Source: Planctomycetota bacterium
Lineage (GTDB): Bacteria; Planctomycetota; Planctomycetia; Pirellulales; Thermoguttaceae
Assembly (NCBI GenBank): GCA_021784975.1
Contig: JAJYGU010000136.1
Span: 1 to 10,969, forward strand
Length of the DNA: 10,969 nt
Direction of reading: 5' to 3'
This document shows positions 1-5,472 of the stretch, one piece after another (positions within the stretch are counted from its first letter, which is position 1; each line of letters begins with the position of its first letter). Position numbers and translations under genes: made by a program. The notes beneath the pieces are model-generated. The model was not told the DNA's origin and did no database searches. It saw nothing but the letters and a program-made list of their open reading frames with translations.

Positions 1-64
1 GTCGAAGCACTGGCAAGTCCTGACCAACAAAGCCTTTGGAATCCCACTGACGAATGCCGCATAA

Positions 65-175
65 CGCCTACAAAAGTGCAATGCTCCCTACGCCCACTTC
101 TACCGCGTCGAGCAGCAAGCCTACGACCAGGCGGTGACCGATTGGGAGCGGCGGCGTTACTTTGAGCAGATCTGA
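65..175 (+). pseudogene. C-terminal tail of a glutamine-synthetase-family ligase, apparently truncated
   Basis: The frame ending in TGA at 173-175 is open for 36 codons after an in-frame TAA at 62-64. Its last ~30 residues (ending TDWERRRYFEQI) have the feel of the C-terminal helix of glutamine-synthetase-fold enzymes such as gamma-glutamylputrescine synthetase, which typically end in a W-E-x-x-R-Y pattern. The preceding 60 bases show no glutamine synthetase character in any forward frame, so the gene seems cut off, frameshifted or misassembled here; the window edge prevents a decision. The next gene starts 12 bp later and encodes a gamma-glutamyl hydrolase, the natural partner of such a ligase, which supports the call. 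No start codon or catalytic motif is visible, so the identification rests on a short tail and on context. Confidence 0.4.
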
Positions 176-187
176 GACGCGGAAACC

Positions 188-886
188 ATGAAGCCCCTGA
201 TCGGCATGACGATCTATGCCCGCGACGCGGAGGGCCAGTTCCGGGTGCCCGCCCTCTACTGCGATGCGGTGGTTCGGGCGGGCGGCGTGCCGGTGCTCTT
301 GCCGCCCGTCGAGGTCGATATATCGTTGTGGCTGGAGCGGTGCGACGGCCTGATCCTTACCGGCGGCGGCGACCTCGATCCGGCCTGTTATGGCAGGCAG
401 CTCCACGCCACCAACTACGGGATGAATCGTCAGCGCGACGCAAACGAGTTGGCCCTGGTGCGGCGGGCGTTGGAAACCGAGCGGCCCATGCTTGCCATCT
501 GCCGGGGGATCCAGGTGTTGAACGTGGCCTTGGGAGGCACGCTGATTCAGCATATTCCGGAAACGGTCGGCGAAAAGGTAATCCATCGCTTGCCGCCGCG
601 CAAGCCGACCCCGCATGTGGTGGCCATCCGACCGGAATCGCGGTTGGCTGAGATTCTCGGCTGCACCGAGTGTACACCCATTTCCTGGCATCACCAGGCC
701 ATCGGCGATCTCGGTCGAGGGCTACGGGTGGCGGCTACCGCCGCCGACGGTGTTGTTGAGGCCGTCGAGATGCCCGAGCATCCCGAGCTGATCGCCGTCC
801 AATGGCATCCCGAGCTGTCGGCGGCAGAGGACCCGGTTCAACAGAGGCTGTTTGATTCGTTCGTGGAGACATGCGATGCGACTTGA
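188..886 (+). CDS. Gamma-glutamyl-gamma-aminobutyrate hydrolase family protein (peptidase C26, PuuD-like)
   Basis: This is a 232-residue cytoplasmic class I glutamine-amidotransferase-fold hydrolase, close to the usual ~250-residue length of PuuD-type enzymes. Visible landmarks are the N-terminal IG(M/I)T strand, the LTGGGDLDP loop (residues 57-65), the nucleophile elbow LAICRGIQ with Cys105, and QWHPE with His207 and Glu209 completing the Cys-His-Glu triad. The family hydrolyses gamma-glutamyl amide bonds; E. coli PuuD releases GABA and glutamate from gamma-glutamyl-GABA. The ATG at 188 lies 12 bp after the glutamine-synthetase-like tail and has only a weak purine stretch before it; the IGMT strand begins at residue 5, so the start fits. 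The 3' end overlaps the SDR gene by 11 bp, implying translational coupling. The exact substrate is inferred; the fold and hydrolase class are secure. Confidence 0.9.
   Translation: MKPLIGMTIYARDAEGQFRVPALYCDAVVRAGGVPVLLPPVEVDISLWLERCDGLILTGGGDLDPACYGRQLHATNYGMNRQRDANELALVRRALETERPMLAICRGIQVLNVALGGTLIQHIPETVGEKVIHRLPPRKPTPHVVAIRPESRLAEILGCTECTPISWHHQAIGDLGRGLRVAATAADGVVEAVEMPEHPELIAVQWHPELSAAEDPVQQRLFDSFVETCDAT
865..868 (+). promoter_or_regulatory. Ribosome binding site deciding the SDR start
   Basis: GGAG lies 7 bases before the ATG at 876, inside the end of the hydrolase gene. It favours ATG 876 over the in-frame TTG at 852, which would add eight residues unlike an SDR N-terminus. Confidence 0.6.
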
Positions 887-1649
887 AGGCAAGGTAGCGT
901 TGATTACCGGGGCCGCCAGCGGTATCGGCCGCGAGTCGGCGGTGTTGTTCGCCGCCGAAGGGGCCAGCGTGGTGGTGGCCGACATGGATGATAAAGGCGG
1001 CCGCCAGACCGTAGCGGAAATCGAAAAGGCCGGCGGCAAGGCGGTGTTCGTTAGGGCCGACGTCTCCCAGAACGCCGATTGCCGGGCGATGATGGAGGTG
1101 GCCGAACGGACCTATGGCAAGCTCAACGTGTTGTTTAACAACGCCGGCATCATGCTGGGTGGCGACGACGACGCCGTCTCCACTGGGGAAGACGTGTGGG
1201 AACGGACCATGGCCGTCAACGTGCGCGGGGTTTTCCTCGGCTGCAAACACGGCATTCCGGCCCTTCGCCGGGCCGGCGGCGGATCGATCATCAACACTGC
1301 CTCCTTTGTGGCAGTCTTGGGCGCGGCGACGCCCCAGATCGCTTATACGGCCAGCAAGGGGGCGGTGCTGGCCATGACCCGCGAGTTGGCGGTCATCCAC
1401 GCCCGCGAGAACATCCGCGTCAACGCACTGTGCCCCGGGCCGCTGAAGACCGAACTGCTGATGAAGTTTCTGAACACCGAGGAGAAGCGGCAGCGGCGTC
1501 TTGTGCATATCCCCATGGGCCGCTTCGGCGAGTCCAAGGAGATGGCCAAGGCCGCCCTGTTTCTGGCCTCCGACGACTCGTCGTACACCACCGGGGCGAC
1601 CTTCCTGGCCGACGGCGGCATCACCGCCGCTTATGTAACGCCCTTGTAA
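876..1649 (+). CDS. Short-chain dehydrogenase/reductase (classical SDR)
   Basis: This 257-residue protein has the length and motifs of a classical NAD(P)-dependent SDR: the TGAASGIG cofactor loop (residues 11-18), Asp36 at the end of the second strand (usually NAD preference), NNAG (88-91), Asn115, Ser143 and the Y-x-x-x-K pair Tyr157/Lys161, forming the Asn-Ser-Tyr-Lys tetrad. The C-terminal FLADGG signature before the end is also typical. It would interconvert an alcohol and a carbonyl in the cytoplasm. The start at ATG 876 overlaps the hydrolase stop by 11 bp and has GGAG upstream. Placement between a gamma-glutamyl hydrolase and an aldehyde dehydrogenase suggests that it oxidises a gamma-glutamylated amino alcohol to the aldehyde. 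This is inference: SDR substrates cannot be read from sequence, and a 3-oxoacyl-ACP-reductase-like or sugar dehydrogenase role is possible. Confidence 0.93.
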   Translation: MRLEGKVALITGAASGIGRESAVLFAAEGASVVVADMDDKGGRQTVAEIEKAGGKAVFVRADVSQNADCRAMMEVAERTYGKLNVLFNNAGIMLGGDDDAVSTGEDVWERTMAVNVRGVFLGCKHGIPALRRAGGGSIINTASFVAVLGAATPQIAYTASKGAVLAMTRELAVIHARENIRVNALCPGPLKTELLMKFLNTEEKRQRRLVHIPMGRFGESKEMAKAALFLASDDSSYTTGATFLADGGITAAYVTPL

Positions 1650-1661
1650 ACGCAACGTACT

Positions 1662-1699
1662 CCTCACGCTCCGCGTGAGGAAAACGTCACGCGGAGCGT
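1662..1699. repeat. REP-like palindromic element with nested inverted repeats
   Basis: Two overlapping inverted repeats fill the gap between the SDR and ALDH genes. CCTCACGC (1662-1669) pairs with GCGTGAGG (1673-1680) around a 3-base loop. The 13-mer ACGCTCCGCGTGA (1666-1678) is exactly complementary to TCACGCGGAGCGT (1687-1699). The two structures are mutually exclusive. No T-run follows on the + strand, so a simple intrinsic terminator is unlikely. The layout resembles REP/BIME palindromes dispersed between genes; whether it recurs in the genome cannot be seen here. Confidence 0.75.
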
Positions 1700-1736
1700 A
1701 ACGAATACGTATTATTTCCACCTCGGAGCCGCCGCC

Positions 1737-3116
1737 ATGGAACTGACGGTCATCAATCCGTTCAATCAAGAAACCGTTTGCACGCTCCCTTACGCAAATG
1801 AGGCCGCCATCGGCCGCGCGATCGACCAGGCCCAAGAAGCCTTTTTCCACTGGCGGCGGGTGCCGGTGGCCAGGCGGGTGGAAATCGTCCGTGAAGGCTT
1901 GGAGCATTTTCGCCGGCAATCGGAAGCCATTGCCCGCGACGTGACATTGCAGATGGGCAAGCCGATCGTTCAATCCCACAATGAAGTGAAAGGCGTGTTC
2001 GAGCGGGCGGAGTACATGCTTTCGATCGCCGAAGAGACGCTGGCCGCCGACATCTTGCCGCCCAAGGTCGGTTTCCGGCGGCGCATCGAGCACGTGCCGT
2101 TAGGCGTGGTCCTCAATGTTGCCGCCTGGAACTATCCACTCTTTATACCCATCAACGTAATCGTGCCGGCGCTGTTGGCCGGCAATACGGTGCTGTTGAA
2201 ACACAGCGCGAAGACTCCGCTCTGCGGGCGGCATTTCGCCGAGGCGTTCGGGCAACTTGAGGTCCCCCATTTGGTGACCGATCTGGTGCTCGATCACCAG
2301 CAGACGGGCCGCTTGATCGCCGATCCGCGCATCGCGCATGTCGCCTTTACCGGTTCCGTCGAGGGTGGCCAAGAAATTTATCGGCAGGTCGCGCAGCGGT
2401 TCATCGACGCCGGGCTGGAGTTGGGCGGCAACGACCCAGCCTATGTCGCCGCCGACGCCGACCTCGATTTCACTGTTGAGAACGTGATCGACGGCGCATG
2501 CTACAACGCCGGCCAATCGTGTTGCGCGGTGGAACGGGTCTATGTCCACCGGTCGCTCTACGAGGCATTCCTCGAGAAATCACTGGCGGTGCTGCGGCAA
2601 TACCGGTTGGGCGATCCGCTGGATGAGAAGACCACGATGGGGCCGTTGGCCAGTCGACACGCGCTGGATGTCCTTCAGCAACAGGTCGACGATGCGGTGG
2701 CTCGCGGGGCGCGGTTGCTCTTGGGTGGCAAACGTCTGGCCGGCAGCCCGGGCAACTTCTTCGAACCGACCCTGCTGGCCGACGTGCCCAACGATGCGCT
2801 CGTCATGCAGGAGGAGAGCTTTGGCCCACTGTTGCCCGTGCTCGCCGTGGCCGACGATGATGAGGCTGTGGTCCGGATGAACGATACTCGCTACGGCCTG
2901 ACGGCCTCGGTCTGGACCCGCGATCCGGACCGCGCCGATCGCTTCGCCCGCGACGTTGAGGCGGGCACGATCTACCAGAACCGCTGCGATTTTCTCGATC
3001 CGGCCCTGCCCTGGACGGGCTATCGCGACAGCGGCAAGGGCTCGACCCTCTCGCGGTACGGCTTCTTCCACCTTACCCGCCGAAAGAGCATCCATTTTCG
3101 CACGTTGGAAGAATAG
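1737..3116 (+). CDS. NAD(P)-dependent aldehyde dehydrogenase family protein
   Basis: This 459-residue protein is an ALDH-superfamily enzyme, slightly shorter than the usual 475-500 residues, as in short succinate-semialdehyde dehydrogenase types such as YneI/Sad. All catalytic landmarks are present: Asn132 in AAWNYP (oxyanion), Lys155 (cofactor), the FTGSVEGG loop (204-211), Glu228 in LELGG (general base), Cys262 in GQSCC (nucleophile) and Glu360 in ESFGP. It oxidises an aldehyde to a carboxylate in the cytoplasm. GGAG at 1725-1728 stands 8 bases before the ATG. It is the last gene of the hydrolase-SDR-ALDH run, separated from the SDR by 87 bp holding a palindrome, so it may be read through or partly uncoupled. 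A role on a gamma-glutamyl-amino-aldehyde (as for PuuC) is inferred from context; betaine-aldehyde or semialdehyde substrates remain possible. Confidence 0.93.
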   Translation: MELTVINPFNQETVCTLPYANEAAIGRAIDQAQEAFFHWRRVPVARRVEIVREGLEHFRRQSEAIARDVTLQMGKPIVQSHNEVKGVFERAEYMLSIAEETLAADILPPKVGFRRRIEHVPLGVVLNVAAWNYPLFIPINVIVPALLAGNTVLLKHSAKTPLCGRHFAEAFGQLEVPHLVTDLVLDHQQTGRLIADPRIAHVAFTGSVEGGQEIYRQVAQRFIDAGLELGGNDPAYVAADADLDFTVENVIDGACYNAGQSCCAVERVYVHRSLYEAFLEKSLAVLRQYRLGDPLDEKTTMGPLASRHALDVLQQQVDDAVARGARLLLGGKRLAGSPGNFFEPTLLADVPNDALVMQEESFGPLLPVLAVADDDEAVVRMNDTRYGLTASVWTRDPDRADRFARDVEAGTIYQNRCDFLDPALPWTGYRDSGKGSTLSRYGFFHLTRRKSIHFRTLEE

Positions 3117-3125
3117 GAAATTGCG

Positions 3126-3145
3126 GGAGCTCCTCAGGGAGTTCC
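3126..3145 (+). other. Hairpin before the orphan ORF
   Basis: GGAGCTCC pairs with GGAGTTCC (8 bp, one G-U) around the tetraloop TCAG, 9 bp after the ALDH stop and immediately before the purine-rich ribosome binding site of the next ORF. There is no T-run, so it could be a weak or Rho-assisted terminator, an mRNA 3'-end protector, or chance. Confidence 0.4.
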
Positions 3146-3160
3146 GAGAGGAAACATTAT

Positions 3161-3709
3161 ATGACGACAAAGAAGATACGGACGCCACAACCGTACAGCT
3201 TGATGAAAGGTATCCTCGGGCAAAGGTGCTGGTCGGTGACATTCGCTTATGGCGGCGAACTTCACTTGCACTTTGGCAAACGCATTCCCTCCCGCATAAG
3301 AGGTCAGAACAGAGGATCGTGGATATTAGCAACCTGCGGCACTTCTTGGGTTATCAACACGCCTCATGGTGAAATCGTTTCCAAGAATCACACTGAAGAT
3401 AAACTAGCCGACCAAATCAAGGTACTTGAGCGACGAACCGTTTCCAACATGGGGTTCGATCCTTTTACCGGACATCTATGGTTGTCTTTCGACGACGGGT
3501 ATGCGTTTCATTTGACCCCATCGGCTGAGGACGACAAATGCGATGTACCGTATTGGGAGATATTCACGCCCGACAATATGCTCATTGCTGTGGGACCGCG
3601 TGATCAATGGTCATATACTCGATCAGATGTCGTCCCAAGGCAAGGGTCACGATCGACATCGAGGAAACGGTCAGTAGCTGCTCGCAGGAAGCGATCCAAA
3701 GCTGGCTGA
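3161..3709 (+). CDS. Hypothetical 182-residue protein, unrecognised
   Basis: I do not recognise this protein. A good purine-rich ribosome binding site (GAGAGGA, 3146-3152) lies 8 bases before the ATG. Residues 20-155 look like a genuine small beta-rich domain: alternating hydrophobic strands with several Trp (24, 54, 63, 107, 132, 150), the segment ELHLHFG (33-39), GSWIL (52-56), LWLSFDDGY (106-114) and WEIFTP (132-137). No signal peptide or membrane segment is seen. The final ~25 residues are Arg/Lys/Ser-rich and low in complexity, as if read out of frame, and the next ORF overlaps exactly this part, so the natural C-terminus may have been lost by frameshift. Base composition is clearly richer in A+T than the flanking metabolic genes, suggesting acquired DNA. 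The size and fold style recall small immunity-like or DUF proteins, but nothing supports a function. Confidence 0.6.
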   Translation: MTTKKIRTPQPYSLMKGILGQRCWSVTFAYGGELHLHFGKRIPSRIRGQNRGSWILATCGTSWVINTPHGEIVSKNHTEDKLADQIKVLERRTVSNMGFDPFTGHLWLSFDDGYAFHLTPSAEDDKCDVPYWEIFTPDNMLIAVGPRDQWSYTRSDVVPRQGSRSTSRKRSVAARRKRSKAG

Positions 3710-3918
3710 AAGTGAAGTTGGAAGGGGGGTTGGATCTACGAAGACGCACACATCTGAATCTGCGGGGCCGCAACACAAAGGACGTCCGCACCGGCTGGCA
3801 CGTCCATCCTAATGGCCGCTACGGCGGCCGGCAGCACGTCGGCAATACACAGGTGTTACACGCCGTTTCCCCTCGCCTATATGAAGACGTTCCACCCTAT
3901 ATAGCTACCCGTCGTTGA
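3607..3918 (+). CDS. Doubtful 103-residue ORF, possibly a gene remnant
   Basis: This ORF overlaps the end of the preceding one by 103 bases in another frame and ends where the argH promoter begins; its TGA lies inside the TTGACA box. No ribosome binding site is evident before the ATG. Residues ~11-44 read like a plausible amphipathic segment (VTIDIEETVSS, then SWLKVKLEGG), better than the basic tail of the overlapping frame. Residues ~63-96 contain TGWHVHPNGR followed by regularly spaced Val residues, weakly like the entrance of left-handed beta-helix hexapeptide-repeat proteins. It is too short and irregular to be such a protein in full. It may be a decayed fragment, the frameshifted continuation of the upstream ORF, or noncoding. 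If it is not real, 3710-3990 holds only a hairpin, the argH promoter and the argH ribosome binding site. Confidence 0.25.
   Translation: MVIYSIRCRPKARVTIDIEETVSSCSQEAIQSWLKVKLEGGLDLRRRTHLNLRGRNTKDVRTGWHVHPNGRYGGRQHVGNTQVLHAVSPRLYEDVPPYIATRR
3814..3829 (+). other. GC-rich hairpin with a cUACGg tetraloop
   Basis: GGCCGC (3814-3819) and GCGGCC (3824-3829) form a perfect 6-bp stem closed by TACG. In RNA this is C(UACG)G, a member of the very stable UNCG tetraloop class. No T-run follows. It lies ~85 bp before the argH promoter and could block or end transcription from upstream, or be chance. Confidence 0.4.
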
Positions 3919-3943
3919 CATACCCCCCCGCCTGCCTTACAGT
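3915..3943 (+). promoter_or_regulatory. Predicted sigma70-type promoter for argH
   Basis: TTGACA (3915-3920) is a perfect -35 box. Exactly 17 bp later stands TACAGT (3938-3943), matching four of six -10 consensus positions. Transcription would start near 3950, giving a ~40-nt leader before the argH GTG at 3991. Planctomycete housekeeping promoters are less well characterised than those of E. coli, so activity is inferred from consensus. Confidence 0.6.
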
Positions 3944-3980
3944 GAATGTGGTAAACTTCTTGGGGGTTCGACGGTTTCTG

Positions 3981-3985
3981 GGAGG
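3981..3985 (+). promoter_or_regulatory. Ribosome binding site supporting the argH GTG start
   Basis: GGAGG sits 5 bases before GTG 3991. The encoded N-terminus then runs directly into the WGGVF segment expected within the first ten residues of argininosuccinate lyases, so GTG is the likely start although no ATG is present. Confidence 0.7.
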
Positions 3986-3990
3986 GATAG

Positions 3991-5364
3991 GTGGCGGAAA
4001 AGCCGTGGGGTGGGGTTTTCGAGCAGGCGACCGACCGTCGCGTCGAAGAGTTCACGGAGAGCGTGAGCTTCGACCGCCGATTGTATGCCCATGATATCGA
4101 CGGATCGGTCGCCCACGCGCAGATGCTCACCAAAGTCGGGCTCCTGACTGCTGCCGAGTGCCAACAAATTGAGCAGGGACTGCGAGAAATTCGGCAGGAG
4201 ATCGACCGCGGCCAATTCCCCTTCTGCACCGCGCGCGAAGATATTCACATGCATGTCGAGGCGTCGCTGATCGAGCGGATTGGCGACGTGGGGCGCAAAT
4301 TGCATACCGCCCGCAGCCGAAACGACCAGGTGGCCACCGATCTGCGGCTGTGGGTCCGCCAGGCCATCGACGAGATCGACGCCAGACTGAAGGAGGTTCA
4401 ACAGGCCTTTGTTGGGCGGTGCGACTCGGAGATCGATGTCATTTTGCCCGGCTATACTCATTTCCAGCGGGCCCAGCCGGTGTTGGCGCCGCATTATTGG
4501 CTGGCCTATTGCGAGAAGTTCGAGCGTGATCGGCTGCGGCTGGCGGATTGCCGGCGTCGGGCCAACGTGCTGCCCTTGGGGTCGGCCGCCTTGGCGGGCA
4601 CTAGCCTACCGATCGACCGGACCGACGTGGCCCGGCGGCTTGGGTTCGACGCCGTGGCCGCCAATAGCATCGACGCCGTCAGTGACCGCGACTTTGTATT
4701 GGAGTTTGCCTTCGTGCTGGCTCTGATTGCCGAGCATCTAAGTACCTGGGCCGAGGAATGGATCGTTTGGTCGACTGCCGAGTTCAACTTCCTGAAGCTG
4801 CCCCAGGCGTTCTGTACCGGCTCGTCAATTATGCCGCAGAAGATCAACCCCGACGTATTGGAATTGATCCGCGGCAAGACTGCGCGGGTGATCGGCAACC
4901 TGCAAACGCTCTTGGTGCTCATCAAAGGCCTGCCGCTGGCGTACAACCGCGACCTCCAGGAAGATAAGCCGCCGTTGTTCGATGCATTCGACACCGTGCG
5001 GGTGTCGCTGGAGCTAGCCGCAGCGGTGGTGGCCGGGGCAGAGTTGAATCGAGCAGCCATTGCCGAGCGGCTCGATCGGGGTTATCTCGACGCCACTACG
5101 CTCATGGAGTATCTGATTCGCCGGGGCGTGCCGCAGCGGACCGCCCACGGATTGGTGGGGCGACTGGTGCGGAAAGCCATGGACCTCGGGCTGCGGCTCT
5201 CGGACCTGCCCCTGGCCGATTTTCAAGAGGCCCATCCTGGACTGGATGCGGGCGTTTACCAGGTGTTGGGGCCCGAGAAGGCCGTGGCCGCGATGCTCAG
5301 CCACGGCTCGACCAGCCCCGACTCGGTGCGGGAACAAGTGGCGCGATGGAAGGCACGTAATTAG
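3991..5364 (+). CDS. argH: Argininosuccinate lyase
   Basis: This cytoplasmic enzyme splits argininosuccinate into arginine and fumarate, the last step of arginine biosynthesis. The 457-residue length is normal (~460) for this homotetrameric fumarase/aspartase-superfamily enzyme. Landmarks in order are WGGVF (6-10), DIHMHVE (84-90), TARSRNDQVATD (106-117), the GYTHFQRAQP segment with His157 (general acid/base relay) and the signature loop TGSSIMPQKINPD (276-288) with the catalytic serine in the Ser278/Ser279 pair. The lysine that usually follows Lys284 (KKNPD in many family members) is Ile285 here. The gene begins with GTG after a strong GGAGG, has its own predicted promoter and stands apart from other arg genes. 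The C-terminus ends cleanly at TAG, immediately before a heptamer repeat array. The assignment is secure. Confidence 0.97.
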   Translation: MAEKPWGGVFEQATDRRVEEFTESVSFDRRLYAHDIDGSVAHAQMLTKVGLLTAAECQQIEQGLREIRQEIDRGQFPFCTAREDIHMHVEASLIERIGDVGRKLHTARSRNDQVATDLRLWVRQAIDEIDARLKEVQQAFVGRCDSEIDVILPGYTHFQRAQPVLAPHYWLAYCEKFERDRLRLADCRRRANVLPLGSAALAGTSLPIDRTDVARRLGFDAVAANSIDAVSDRDFVLEFAFVLALIAEHLSTWAEEWIVWSTAEFNFLKLPQAFCTGSSIMPQKINPDVLELIRGKTARVIGNLQTLLVLIKGLPLAYNRDLQEDKPPLFDAFDTVRVSLELAAAVVAGAELNRAAIAERLDRGYLDATTLMEYLIRRGVPQRTAHGLVGRLVRKAMDLGLRLSDLPLADFQEAHPGLDAGVYQVLGPEKAVAAMLSHGSTSPDSVREQVARWKARN

Positions 5365-5368
5365 AGGC

Positions 5369-5423
5369 GTGGACCGTGCGGCGTGGACCGTGGGGCGTGG
5401 ATCGTGCGGCGTGGGGACCGTAG
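5369..5423. repeat. Degenerate heptamer tandem array (GTGGACC/GTGSGGC)
   Basis: From 5369 the sequence reads as consecutive 7-mers: GTGGACC, GTGCGGC, GTGGACC, GTGGGGC, GTGGATC, GTGCGGC, then GTGGGGACC (two extra bases) and a partial unit. Two alternating variants give a 14-bp higher-order period. The array begins four bases after the argH stop and lies in the argH to HEAT-protein gap. A GTG inside it opens the reading frame of the next gene, but only as a spurious N-terminal extension. Confidence 0.85.
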
Positions 5424-5472
5424 AAGGTACGTGACCTGTAGAACTCGATTTGGACGCAGTTGCGCTGTGACC

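Noticed and set aside
852..875. TTG start extending the SDR by eight residues
   Set aside because: ATG 876 has GGAG at the right spacing and gives the standard SDR N-terminus.
1662..1680. Intrinsic terminator after the SDR gene
   Set aside because: The hairpin is followed by AAAACG on the + strand, with no T-run, and the downstream ALDH gene appears to belong to the same pathway.
735..2093. 452-codon minus-strand open frame
   Set aside because: It lies antisense to the hydrolase, SDR and ALDH genes, all with intact family motifs. Long antisense frames are expected in GC-rich DNA, and its translation is low-complexity with no motif.
2580..3332. 250-codon minus-strand open frame spanning the ALDH end and the orphan ORF start
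   Set aside because: It is a shadow of the ALDH frame; no ribosome binding site or recognisable domain was seen.
4506..5060. Minus-strand open frame inside argH
   Set aside because: It is Ser/Arg-rich shadow translation of a secure gene.
5369..5423. CRISPR array
   Set aside because: Units are 7-bp and contiguous, with no spacers and no cas genes nearby.
5383..5472. GTG start extending the HEAT protein by 30 residues
   Set aside because: The extension translates repeat DNA, is Arg-rich, and would bury the signal peptide.
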